A stretch of 22,908 bases of DNA from Aquirhabdus sp. (GTDB lineage Bacteria; Pseudomonadota; Gammaproteobacteria; Pseudomonadales; Moraxellaceae), in the NCBI GenBank assembly GCA_030151145.1, contig JASLEL010000085.1, positions 1-22,908 on the forward strand. Reading direction: 5' to 3'. Positions 6,927 to 14,173 of this stretch are shown here, piece after piece. The notes beneath the pieces were generated by a model. That model ran no database searches. It saw only the letters and a list, made by a program, of their open reading frames with translations, and was not told the origin of the DNA. A program made the position numbers and the translations under genes. Within the stretch, counting starts at the first letter, position 1; every line of letters starts with the position of its first letter.

Positions 6927-7504
6927 AGCACGTTACCTCCTGTGAACTCTGGCCAGATCAGCTCGATCTCGCGGTCACCGAGCGACGCGGCATAGGTATT
7001 TACAAGCTCTACGGTTGCCAGTGCATTGCCCTGAGCATCACGCGGGGTGGCGTAATACATCCCGCGCAGCTTCTTGGCCACACTGATCATGGCCTGATCG
7101 ACGTCTGGATTCTCAAGCTCTGGGGCAACGAGGATCTTGGGTGTGACGCTGGTGATCGATTTGGCATTGAGTAGTGCCATCAGCCCGGTACGAGCGCCGG
7201 ATTCATTGACACCCCCAATGACGCTGGTTTTGTCGCCACCGGATGCGCGAACCACGACCATCATGGGATTACCGATCAACTGCATGGTCTCAAGCGCTCG
7301 GCGCAAACTGCCGTCATAGCCGGCTTTACTGATGGCCTTGCTGATACTGGTCACCAGCACCGGTGTGTCGACTGGAAAGAAGGTTGCGTCGGCATCTGAG
7401 GCATACGCGACGAGGCCAATAATGGCGGTATTGGTTGCCTGAATCGGGATCGCGCCTGAACTTTGCTCTTGGGCGGTGACGCCGTGGACGATGGTCGTTG
7501 ACAT
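6899..7504 (-). CDS. FI: Tail sheath protein, N-terminal half
   Basis: 201 residues matching the first half of P2 gpFI: VHGVTAQEQ, NTAIIGLVAYASDADA, FPVDTPVLVTS, AISKAGYDGSL, ESGARTGLMALLNAKS, TPKILVAPELENPDV and LGDREIELIWPEF. In P2 the protein continues after the IWPDF motif for another ~190 residues; here it ends 13 residues later at TAG. The C-terminal half is a separate ORF (5835-6452). The start ATG 7504 has GGAG 9 nt upstream. A -1 slippery site near the end allows a minor product carrying an Ig-like domain. The two halves together have normal sheath length, and the break falls at a domain boundary, which argues against simple decay. Confidence 0.9.
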   Translation of the reverse strand: MSTTIVHGVTAQEQSSGAIPIQATNTAIIGLVAYASDADATFFPVDTPVLVTSISKAISKAGYDGSLRRALETMQLIGNPMMVVVRASGGDKTSVIGGVNESGARTGLMALLNAKSITSVTPKILVAPELENPDVDQAMISVAKKLRGMYYATPRDAQGNALATVELVNTYAASLGDREIELIWPEFTGGNVLGKSQATPA

Positions 7505-7533
7505 GGTTTATTGCTCCGGTTGTTTGGGGGGTG

Positions 7534-8658
7534 CTATGCAGTGAGCTGAATCACTTCCCACGAAAAATAGATGCCGTTGGTCATATAGTTTGGAGGTGAC
7601 GCGCTGATCGTCCCGATAGTGCTGAAATCCAGCGTAAAACCGCTGGCATTTGGGGTCGGGATAGGGTGCGACACGACAACCTGAGAGCTGGAGTCACCGA
7701 AGGGAACTGAGGTGGCACAGTAACCAGTGGCTCGGATGAGGTATTTGCTATTGGTCAAGTCGATGGCTGGAGAGCAATTCACTGCGGCAGATCCCGCAGG
7801 GCCTGTGCCATTCAAATTGATGCTGCTGACATCATGAGACCAGCCTGATGACGATGCCTTCGAGGGTGTCTGGTTGGATATAGACGCGTAATATCCGGCT
7901 GCAATCTGCCGTGGATATGCACCTCCTAAAGCGGCTATCTCATCCTGCAGATTCTGGAACTTGGTCGCGTCATCCTGCATGTGGTTGGTGACTGTGGTGG
8001 CCAATGTTTGACGCTGGGCTGTCTCGTTATCAAGTGAGGTCTGCAGGGCAGCTGCAAGGGCGATGTCCTCGTTATGCGAATAATTTTCCGCATCAGACTT
8101 TGCTTGATCGGTATAGGCTTCTGCGTCCGATTTGGCCTGAGCAATCGCCGTATTCACTGCCGTTTGATTGGCATTGAACGTCGGGATAGTGACGAAATTT
8201 TCGTTCACCCATGCTTCGGTGGCGTAGACGATGTTCGGGTTGACCTGAAGGATGATTGTACCCAGACCCGTCGTGGCGAGATCCATCTCCAGCGTGGTGA
8301 CGCCACTTGCACCCTCACCGATGGCCGGCCGATAGCCGCCGTGGAAATTGCCCAGATAGACCAGTTGGCCCGTCTCATCGAGCAGGCCGATCTCCTGCTG
8401 GTTGAATCCACCGACATCTGCCGGGATGGTGACCATGACCTTGACCAGATTTGGCGATACCGGGATCACGCTATCGACGGGCAGCCGGGCACGTTCATTT
8501 ACCAGAGCAGTCGCGTCGATGCGGGAGTCGGGCAGATAGGGCTGGCCATTGGCATCACCCATCACAAATGAGGTGATCTGAAAAGGCGTACCGGCCTGTG
8601 CCTGCGCGAGCTTGGTGCTACCGTGAGAAGTCAGGACGATGTAGTAACTGGTGGCCAT
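7534..8658 (-). CDS. H: Tail fibre protein H with N-terminal collar domain
   Basis: 374 residues. The first ~160 residues are the standard P2-like fibre attachment domain: YYIVLTSHGSTKLAQAQA, MGDANGQPYLPDSR, LVKVMVTIPADVGGF, EIGLLDETGQLVYLGNFHG and LATTGLGTIILQVN. Residues ~170-245 are helical and polar (AIAQAKSDAEAYTDQAKSDA, then TAQRQTLATTVTNHMQDD), probably a trimeric coiled coil. The last ~120 residues are a beta-rich tip that should contact the host receptor and are the least conserved. It is shorter than P2 gpH (669 aa). No gpG-type fibre chaperone follows, so the fibre may fold unaided. The start ATG overlaps the gpI stop (TAATG). Confidence 0.92.
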   Translation of the reverse strand: MATSYYIVLTSHGSTKLAQAQAGTPFQITSFVMGDANGQPYLPDSRIDATALVNERARLPVDSVIPVSPNLVKVMVTIPADVGGFNQQEIGLLDETGQLVYLGNFHGGYRPAIGEGASGVTTLEMDLATTGLGTIILQVNPNIVYATEAWVNENFVTIPTFNANQTAVNTAIAQAKSDAEAYTDQAKSDAENYSHNEDIALAAALQTSLDNETAQRQTLATTVTNHMQDDATKFQNLQDEIAALGGAYPRQIAAGYYASISNQTPSKASSSGWSHDVSSINLNGTGPAGSAAVNCSPAIDLTNSKYLIRATGYCATSVPFGDSSSQVVVSHPIPTPNASGFTLDFSTIGTISASPPNYMTNGIYFSWEVIQLTA

Positions 8659-9194
8659 TAGACATCCTTAGTCGCAATCTGGATGGAATCGAAGGTGTGT
8701 GCTGCCCCAATCACGAGGAACGTCGCTTGTGTCGTGATGGTGGCCTGAATCTGGTAGAAGTCGCGGGCGCTCTTGGTGGCGTCTAGCAAGGTGTTGAGGT
8801 TCTGCACATCGTCGATGGTCAGACTCGCTGATCCGGGATTGCTGACAACAAAAGTAAAGGGTGCGCCCTTGGGGGTGAGCTCATGCCAGGCATGAATCTG
8901 CCAGCCCGGGCCGAACTGATCGAGTGCGTACTGCAAGGATGCCCGGGTGCCCCGCTGCTGGTTATAGGTCTTGCTCTGGCGGATCGCGTCGCGCTTCTGA
9001 TCTTCGGTCCATGAGGTCGACCAGAATTCGACACGGCGAGACCAAGCGAGCCAGGGTAAGAATGGGACCGGACATTCATCGACGCTGTATAGCGCCGTAA
9101 ACGGTGCCGGGATAGCGGAGATCTGGGCCGTGAGCTGCGAGAGATTGCGCTCGAGCGGGCTGGCATTGGGCGGGAGCAGGCTGGCATCAGACAT
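8658..9194 (-). CDS. I: Baseplate protein I
   Basis: 178 residues, P2 gpI family: LPPNASPLERNLSQLTAQIS, then LPWLAWSRRVEFWSTSWTED, YNQQRGTRASLQYALDQFG, the W-H-E-L-T-P-K-G-A-P-F-T-F strand and a conserved LLDATKSARDFYQ. GpI links the baseplate wedge to the fibre H encoded next. The start overlaps the end of J by 8 bp and the stop overlaps the H start, typical of this operon. Confidence 0.93.
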   Translation of the reverse strand: MSDASLLPPNASPLERNLSQLTAQISAIPAPFTALYSVDECPVPFLPWLAWSRRVEFWSTSWTEDQKRDAIRQSKTYNQQRGTRASLQYALDQFGPGWQIHAWHELTPKGAPFTFVVSNPGSASLTIDDVQNLNTLLDATKSARDFYQIQATITTQATFLVIGAAHTFDSIQIATKDV

Positions 9195-10089
9195 CGCGGT
9201 ACTCCAGCGTCGTGATGTTGACGCTCGTACAGCGTGCGTACTGACTACGGGGCAGGACGATGTCTGCGGACGGGCTGATCAGATTCACCCGCTGGACGCC
9301 GGGCTGATGCAGTGCAGCGTAGAGCCCGGACTGGACGACGTCATAACCCAGATAGGAGACGGTGTTGGTATAGGCCTGCTCGGCAGTATTGGCCGCAGCA
9401 AGGACAACGTCCGGATCTGGACCGGGGAACAGGGTAAGCTCGGCCTCAATGGTGAAATCGGTGGGGGTCGCAGCATGGATCGTGACGGAGTCTGTGAGTG
9501 GGCGTCGTGTGCTTGGATCAAGTGCCGTATTCACGGCATCGAGCAGCGACTGAGGAGCGACAGCAGCGCTGCGGCTCTGCACCCAGATCTGCACCTCACC
9601 GGCAGCGGTGACGATGACGCCGATATCCCGCACATCAGGATCAGCCGACAGCCCCCAGTAGGTATACGCGCCCTCACTGCCGGCAGCATCACGCTCCGGA
9701 GCAAGCTGGATACGACGCCGGAATGCATCATCCGGCTCCATCACGGCATCGGTCGGTGGATTGGCGTTTGGGTCTGCCGGCACGATAGTCATGCGATAGA
9801 CATCAGCATTGGCACCGAGCTGATCCAGATCGCTGCCGATGGCATAGGCCAGCATCAGGGCTTTGGCTTTCTCGTTCGTGAGATTGGTCTGCAACATGAT
9901 GCGATAGGCGATCACCTCGACCAGCATGGTGAGCGGCTCAGATTCGAGATTCAGCACAGCGGCCAGAATATTGTTCGTGTCTTTGGCGATCAGATCCGAC
10001 TTACAGTCCGCGACGATTTGCTCATAGTCGATGCTGGTCACGGCATCCGGAAAAGGCAGATCAGAGAGATCAATACGTGTCGTGCTCAT
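9187..10089 (-). CDS. J: Baseplate wedge protein J (T4 gp6-like)
   Basis: 300 residues, P2 gpJ size (302). Landmarks include the N-terminal IDLSDLPFPDAVTSIDYEQI, YRIMLQTNLTNEKAKALMLA, the DDAFRRRIQLAPERDAAGSE core motif, and a C-terminal segment ending GVQRVNLISPSADI. It forms the baseplate wedge together with W and I. The start overlaps the W stop (ATGA). Confidence 0.95.
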   Translation of the reverse strand: MSTTRIDLSDLPFPDAVTSIDYEQIVADCKSDLIAKDTNNILAAVLNLESEPLTMLVEVIAYRIMLQTNLTNEKAKALMLAYAIGSDLDQLGANADVYRMTIVPADPNANPPTDAVMEPDDAFRRRIQLAPERDAAGSEGAYTYWGLSADPDVRDIGVIVTAAGEVQIWVQSRSAAVAPQSLLDAVNTALDPSTRRPLTDSVTIHAATPTDFTIEAELTLFPGPDPDVVLAAANTAEQAYTNTVSYLGYDVVQSGLYAALHQPGVQRVNLISPSADIVLPRSQYARCTSVNITTLEYRDV

Positions 10090-10436
10090 GCTGCCGCTCC
10101 AAACTGAACCGGTACCGATATAGCCGCGTCGGTGTCGGTGGATGTGCCGTCAATCAGCACACTCCAAAAGTTGCCGATGGTCGTATCCGCTGTGATCGAT
10201 ACACGCGTGATCTTGATGCGTGGCTCCCAGCGGATCAGGGCTGTGGCAGTCGCTGCAATGACCTGCAGGCGAGTCCCCATCGAGCAGGGCTGATCAATCA
10301 GCTCCATCACCAATGAGCCATATTCGCGCCGGCATATGCGGGTGCCGACTAGCGTAGTCAGTATGTCCTCAATGCTCTGGGCGAGGTGATCGTCGGGTGA
10401 GAGCAGGGTGCCATCGATACGGGACATGCCTTGCAT
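10086..10436 (-). CDS. W: Baseplate wedge protein W (T4 gp25-like)
   Basis: 116 residues, gp25 family. It opens MQGMSRIDGTLLSPDDHLAQ, has an IEDILTTLVGTRICRREYGS segment and the hallmark EPR motif in ALIRWEPRIKITRV. The family anchors the sheath's first ring to the baseplate, with EPR forming the core bundle. The start shares one base with the V stop (TAATG). Confidence 0.95.
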   Translation of the reverse strand: MQGMSRIDGTLLSPDDHLAQSIEDILTTLVGTRICRREYGSLVMELIDQPCSMGTRLQVIAATATALIRWEPRIKITRVSITADTTIGNFWSVLIDGTSTDTDAAISVPVQFGAAA

Positions 10437-10948
10437 TACTGCGGCCCTCCGGAGAGGTCGCCACCGGCCTTAACGCCTGTTGTCTTGTGGTTCTTGAGGC
10501 TGATGCTGTCGGCCAGCACGTCTGTGAGGGATTTGATGATGTCCTGCGCTGTCAGAGACCCAGTGAGCTGGATCTCGCCAATATCGAGGGTGAGTTTGCC
10601 GATCTTGAACGTGGCCTGAGATGACTCGGTGTTGATGCTCAGGAAGTCGGTGTCGTTGAAGCTGATATGGACTTCATTGGGATCATTGGAGGGGGCTGTA
10701 AACACATCGCTCGGCAGGGCACAGATAGGACGGGCATTGCGGTGGTCGCCGGACGGCGAGACGATGACGAATTGCTCACCGATAGTCGGGCAGCGCCATA
10801 CTTTTACGTTGCCGGCAGCCATCGCTGGGATCGTGACCCAGTCAGTTTCGTTTTCACCGATCGCAAGGCGCATCTTTGGAGGATTGACCTCAAGGACGGT
10901 GCCTACGGTGGCAATGTTGTGCAGGAGGCGTAAGTGTTCGGCATTCAT
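10436..10948 (-). CDS. V: Baseplate spike protein V
   Basis: 170 residues, shorter than P2 gpV (211). The N-terminal half is an OB-fold (IATVGTVLEVN, WVTIPAMAAGNVKVWRCPTI, GEQFVIVSPSGD), followed by a beta-helix spike (FKIGKLTLDIGEIQLTGSLT) and the apex region. In the P2 family the apex usually carries H-x-H, which binds iron. Here the matching place reads H154-K155-T156 and the second His is missing. The spike pierces the outer membrane. The SD is weak (GAG 3 nt from ATG). A copy of the 23-bp late operator lies 45 nt upstream of the start codon, so V opens the last late operon. Confidence 0.92.
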   Translation of the reverse strand: MNAEHLRLLHNIATVGTVLEVNPPKMRLAIGENETDWVTIPAMAAGNVKVWRCPTIGEQFVIVSPSGDHRNARPICALPSDVFTAPSNDPNEVHISFNDTDFLSINTESSQATFKIGKLTLDIGEIQLTGSLTAQDIIKSLTDVLADSISLKNHKTTGVKAGGDLSGGPQ

Positions 10949-10992
10949 GCACTCATGATGATGAGCGCATGTGGGATTTGCATCTGGGAGGT

Positions 10993-11015
10993 TTACGGAT
11001 AGGGGCTATCCGTAA
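10993..11015 (-). promoter_or_regulatory. Putative late-activator operator upstream of V
   Basis: TTACG-N13-CGTAA, 23 bp, with the dyad extended so that 9 bp on each side pair (TTACGGATA/TATCCGTAA). It is centred 56 nt upstream of the V start codon, the place of the P2 V late promoter. It shares the TTACG-N-WTA-N5-TAW-N-CGTAA pattern with the sites at 13240 and 19950. It could also fold as an RNA hairpin, but no T-run follows, so it is a poor terminator. The remaining ~100-bp gap (10949-11050) shows nothing else. Confidence 0.75.
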
Positions 11016-11050
11016 TTGTTGTGTAGCGGAGAGATACCAGCATAGCGGAA

Positions 11051-11806
11051 TCAAGGTGGCGTGACAATGAATGAAGGGCGAGACAGACCACGTCCCAAAT
11101 AGTCAATCCGTATCATTTCGAAGGCTGTAGTACCGGAACTGAGCGCAATCGCTCCGCAATAGCCTTGCGGGTTATATGAGCCACCCGTAGTCAAAATGCT
11201 GTTCGCTACAGTCACTGTCTGGTCGTAATATTTGGTATTCGATGCAAGATCAAACACACAGAACCGGCAAGTCGTCGCTGATGTCCACTCAATATCCAGC
11301 ACCATCCATGTACCGGTTGGGAGGGTGCTTGAGGAGGCTGAGGTCGTACCTCCTGCACTGGAGATAATCTTTGCCTGAGCTGTAACGCCAGTTATCGAGA
11401 GGAAAGATCCGGATGTCGCAGGATTGGTAGTCGCTGGGCCAGACCAACCCAGATTGAGTGTGGCTGATGCGTTGTTTGCAGGAATAAGGAAAATGCACCG
11501 AAAAATATTGCCGACTTTAAGATTTGGACTGGCATTGCTGTTCGCAAGGATATAGCAGCCAGAGTTTGCAGTCGTGCTGGATGAAATATTGACGATACCG
11601 AAAACATTAGCGGTCATATCAACGGGATAACCAAATACCCCGGTGTTGATGTTAAACCCTGAAAAGCCATTGCTGCTAATGATGTCCATATCATTATGCG
11701 TCCAGCGGCTTTGTGAAAACGATTCAAATCCAGCAAGTGTATCGCCAGACTGGAGCTGCTGTAGGGTGCCGTCGTTGCCGACGACTACTGGAGGTCTAGC
11801 GGCCAT
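11051..11806 (-). CDS. Putative accessory tail fibre / receptor-binding protein
   Basis: 251 residues, Ser/Thr/Gly/Asn-rich and beta-like. It begins with a short module ending DGTLQQLQSGDTL, a pattern seen at the N-terminus of many phage fibre-tip proteins and repeated in the next gene upstream. The remainder (about 30-250) looks like a lectin or jelly-roll domain (WMVLDIEWTSATTCRFCVFD, then YYDQTVTVA), with an end reading IRIDYLGRGLSRPSF. No signal peptide or membrane segment is present. The start ATG 11806 follows GGGG at 5 nt. It is the last gene of a four-gene cassette not present in P2. Function is inferred from module and context only. Confidence 0.62.
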   Translation of the reverse strand: MAARPPVVVGNDGTLQQLQSGDTLAGFESFSQSRWTHNDMDIISSNGFSGFNINTGVFGYPVDMTANVFGIVNISSSTTANSGCYILANSNASPNLKVGNIFRCIFLIPANNASATLNLGWSGPATTNPATSGSFLSITGVTAQAKIISSAGGTTSASSSTLPTGTWMVLDIEWTSATTCRFCVFDLASNTKYYDQTVTVANSILTTGGSYNPQGYCGAIALSSGTTAFEMIRIDYLGRGLSRPSFIVTPP

Positions 11807-11818
11807 GTTTTCCCCAGC

Positions 11819-12307
11819 TTACAACAGGATGGGTTGCTGAGTTTGTAGCTCCAATTCAGTTGGGCTAAGTGCAGTACCTATCAAAACATTACACTGACCG
11901 ACCATTGTCGGCACCACGGATGTGATCTTGCCGACGTTGGCAGGGTCTAGGAAATACAGCGTGCCGAAGGTCAAACCGCCTGTTGTACCCGCGACAGCAT
12001 CCCACTGTGCCGTCGTACCGACCAATACACCCGACTGGGCAATATTGCCGGATGCGCCAGCCGCTACTGTAGGGTCATAGACCAAACCTGCGAGCCGAGA
12101 CGTGCTCTTGGCATTCGCTTGAGCCCGTTTAACTGAGTCTGCACCACTTGAATATACGGGCATACCAAAACTCAATGATGCCGATGATTCCGCATTGGTT
12201 ACAGTACGGATTGAAGGGGTGTTTGTCGGGGAATTCAAGCTGTCGTTGGATTGAAGTTGCTGAATCGTCCCATCATCGGCTAGGACTAGAGGTTTGCGAA
12301 TTGCCAT
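11819..12307 (-). CDS. Putative fibre-associated structural protein with QQLQS module
   Basis: 162 residues. The N-terminal RKPLVLADDGTIQQLQSNDSL parallels the start of the following gene, so the two share an attachment module. The rest is Ala/Gly/Thr-rich beta sequence (SLSFGMPVYSSGADSVKRAQ, GLTFGTLYFLDPANVGKITS, QCNVLIGTALSPTELEL), similar in style to the 12329-12826 product; both may be one fold used in different positions. The start ATG 12307 has AGGAG 7 nt upstream. It probably decorates the tail fibre or baseplate. Confidence 0.58.
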   Translation of the reverse strand: MAIRKPLVLADDGTIQQLQSNDSLNSPTNTPSIRTVTNAESSASLSFGMPVYSSGADSVKRAQANAKSTSRLAGLVYDPTVAAGASGNIAQSGVLVGTTAQWDAVAGTTGGLTFGTLYFLDPANVGKITSVVPTMVGQCNVLIGTALSPTELELQTQQPILL

Positions 12308-12328
12308 TAGTGTTCTCCTTGGTAAGGG

Positions 12329-12826
12329 TCAAAGTTGAATAGGGAAGGTCGGTTTAAACAACAAACTCTGAGCTGAAGTCGCTTCACCGATGCTGATAAA
12401 GCCACCTGAAATGGGCGGTGATGTCGAGAGGGTGCCGTGACCATTCAAAAAATAGGGATATCCGGGCTGCAATGTTGATGCCCCGGTAAGCGCGGTCCAG
12501 TCGGATAAAGTAAACACGCCTTTTTTGACATCACCAGCAAAGCCCGACGGGATATCCGCTACCGCGAATCCGATCACAAAAGCACTCAGGTACGTGCTGG
12601 AGTCGGCAACCATGAGCAGGCGATTCTGCCGTGAGATATAAACTGGCTGTCCTGCCGCGATGTCCTGTCCCGCGACAAATGTCCCGACGAAATCATTGAT
12701 ACCAGGATCGCCTTTGGGCCCCTGTACGACGACGCCTATAGGTAGAGTGAAATTCAGCGGCTGAGCTGCCGTGGTGGCCATATCTATGGGCAGTGATTGG
12801 TAGCGGACACGGAAGGCCAGATTCAT
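12329..12826 (-). CDS. Putative tail/fibre protein with short collagen-like motif
   Basis: 165 residues. Residues ~32-42 read VVVQGPKGDPG, a two-repeat G-x-y collagen-like stretch of the kind that trimerises phage fibres. It is followed by a beta domain (DIAAGQPVYISRQNRLLM, DVKKGVFTLSDW, GYPYFLNGHGTLS, GGFISIGEATSAQSLLF). The start overlaps the preceding stop (ATGA), so it is translationally coupled to the 12823-13173 gene. It belongs to the accessory cassette; no enzyme motif is visible. Confidence 0.58.
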   Translation of the reverse strand: MNLAFRVRYQSLPIDMATTAAQPLNFTLPIGVVVQGPKGDPGINDFVGTFVAGQDIAAGQPVYISRQNRLLMVADSSTYLSAFVIGFAVADIPSGFAGDVKKGVFTLSDWTALTGASTLQPGYPYFLNGHGTLSTSPPISGGFISIGEATSAQSLLFKPTFPIQL

Positions 12827-13173
12827 GGTGTGACGCTCGAGATGATCTGGATTTGCTGGCTATGTGTCCGCTTAACGATGCCGTCTTGTGTGAGCTTGAT
12901 ATCCCAAGTCGCAACGCCAGCTTTCCATGTCGAGGTATCGGTACCGGGTGGAGGCGTCAACAAAAACCAGCCTGTATTGGCTACGTCGCTCTGATCGGGA
13001 TAGGGGGCGTATACCAGATCGCAAATGGCATGACCAAAGCGGTCATTTAATCGTGCAGCGACTTGGATAATTGGGGTGAGGGGAACAGCTTGGCCAGTGT
13101 CCTGATCAAAAAGCTGCAAGGCGATACTCAGGGTATCGCCTTGCTTCAGGGTGAGGGCAGGAGTGCAGGTCAT
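12823..13173 (-). CDS. Putative baseplate/fibre adaptor protein (BppU N-domain-like)
   Basis: 116 residues, first gene of the accessory cassette. LTLKQGDTLSIALQLFDQDT at the N-terminus, a LTPIIQVAARLNDRFG middle and GVATWDIKLTQDGIVKRTHS near the end resemble the Ig-like N-terminal domains of upper baseplate proteins that hook fibres to the tail. That assignment is by pattern only. No SD precedes the ATG at 13173, and the ATG lies in the 3' arm of an inverted repeat (13170-13205). The late operator at 13240-13262 is upstream. Confidence 0.5.
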   Translation of the reverse strand: MTCTPALTLKQGDTLSIALQLFDQDTGQAVPLTPIIQVAARLNDRFGHAICDLVYAPYPDQSDVANTGWFLLTPPPGTDTSTWKAGVATWDIKLTQDGIVKRTHSQQIQIISSVTP

Positions 13174-13205
13174 GAAAGTTCAGGCTTGGATCAGAGCCTT
13201 CATGA
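13170..13205 (-). promoter_or_regulatory. Inverted repeat over the start codon of the fibre cassette
   Basis: On the - strand TCATGAA (13205-13199) and GGCT pair with AGCC and TTCATGA (13176-13170), with a 6-nt bulge on the 3' side. The ATG start codon of the first cassette gene is inside the 3' arm and there is no upstream SD. If the whole element is in the transcript, initiation could be restrained. This depends on where transcription starts. Confidence 0.35.
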
Positions 13206-13239
13206 TGCAAAGGGATTTTCAGATTTTCATGTCTTGGAG

Positions 13240-13262
13240 TTACGAATAGGCTCTAAACGTAA
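13240..13262 (-). promoter_or_regulatory. Putative late-activator operator upstream of the fibre cassette
   Basis: TTACG-N13-CGTAA, inner bases matching WTA-N5-TAW. It overlaps the end of the methyltransferase gene (stop at 13253-13255) and is centred about 78 nt upstream of the 13173 start codon. It implies that the fibre cassette has its own late promoter. On the - strand the octamer CATCATGA begins 32 nt after both this site and the V site; it is a weak -10 candidate at best. Confidence 0.72.
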
Positions 13263-14173
13263 ATCAGGGTGCTGATAAGTCTATGGAGCAGAATAGTCCA
13301 TGCTGCTGCTGCCACCCGTGGAACTTGTCCGTTTCCAAGGCAGTCAATGCGGTGTGTCCTATGGGCCACCCCATCAGCCATTCGACCCATTCCGGGTTCA
13401 TCCGACCATCCTTGTAGTGAAAGTTGGCCATCACCTGATGGATGTCCTGCTGTTGGTCGCTCAGATAATCCCAGACTGGCAGATCCTGACTCAGTTGGAC
13501 TTGAGCCTCGAGCGTGCCAGGCATAATACGCACTCTCCCAAGCGAAGCTACAAATTTCCCCCTTTTTGCTAGGGAGTCTGCTGATCGCCGCGGTGCCTGA
13601 AATTTGGTTGGCGTCATCCATTGAACCTTCTCGCCGTATTGCGACAATCCATATGCGATCACGTTTATGAGGGGCGCCACATTCGCGTGCGGATAGACAT
13701 GTCCATTCCGCATCGTACCCGAGCTGGTCAATGTCTTTGAGGACGGTATCGAGTCCTCGCTTGACAAGGAGGGGGCTGTTCTCAATGAAAACGAACTCCG
13801 GTAGCACTTCTCCGATGATGCGTGCCATCTCGCTCCAGAGTCCACTCCGGGAGCCAGACAATCCACGGCCTTTGCCCGCGGTTGATATGTCTTGGCAGGG
13901 GAAGCCGCCAGATATGACATCAACACGGCCTCGCCAAGGTCGTCCGTCAAAAGTGCAGATGTTATCCCATACCGGGAAAGGGTTGAACGTTTTATCGTTT
14001 TGCCGTGCAAGTAGCACTGAGGCAGCGTAGGGCTGGATCTCGACTGCACACACGGTACGCCAGCCGAGGAGTTTTCCCCCGAGTATTCCGCCGCCGGCAC
14101 CTGCAAAGAGTGCGAGTTCGCGTAAAGGTTGATGAGTGCCTGACTGTATAACCAAGTCATGATGCTTCTCCAC
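13253..14173 (-). CDS. DNA cytosine-C5 methyltransferase
   Basis: 306 residues with the C5-MTase motifs in order: motif I ELALFAGAGGG (19-29, SAM binding), motif IV GGFPCQDIS (89-97, catalytic Cys93), motif VI ENSP (131-134), motif VIII KRDRIWIVA (170-178), and a C-terminal DCLGNGQVPRVAAAAW (277-292, motif X). The target recognition region between 180 and 260 is short. The GTG start at 14173 is supported by GGAG 7 nt upstream; no in-frame ATG fits better. No cognate endonuclease is nearby, so it is an orphan enzyme, probably protecting phage DNA from restriction. It overlaps the Com-like ORF by 17 nt. A second frame is open across the whole gene (see findings). Confidence 0.92.
   Translation of the reverse strand: MEKHHDLVIQSGTHQPLRELALFAGAGGGILGGKLLGWRTVCAVEIQPYAASVLLARQNDKTFNPFPVWDNICTFDGRPWRGRVDVISGGFPCQDISTAGKGRGLSGSRSGLWSEMARIIGEVLPEFVFIENSPLLVKRGLDTVLKDIDQLGYDAEWTCLSARECGAPHKRDRIWIVAIRREGSMDDANQISGTAAISRLPSKKGEICSFAWESAYYAWHARGSSPTESGSASLGLSERPTAGHPSGDGQLSLQGWSDEPGMGRMADGVAHRTHRIDCLGNGQVPRVAAAAWTILLHRLISTLIYV
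13264..13650 (-). other. Alternative +1 frame with methyltransferase-like C-terminus
   Basis: In the +1 frame relative to the methyltransferase, this stretch reads WMTPTKFQAPRRS and later MNPEWVEWLMGWPIGHTALT and LETDKFHGWQQQHG. These patterns (W-x-TPT, WVEWLMGWPIG, DKF-x-x-W) end another subset of phage cytosine methyltransferases. The frame lacks a visible SD or obvious start here. It may be a relic, an alternative C-terminus made by frameshifting, or a coincidence of overlapping constraints. The whole frame is open from 14229 to 13264. Confidence 0.35.

Noticed and set aside
9130..10107. 325-codon + strand ORF antisense to J
   Set aside because: J and I on the opposite strand are unmistakable, and the + strand translation shows no family features or SD.
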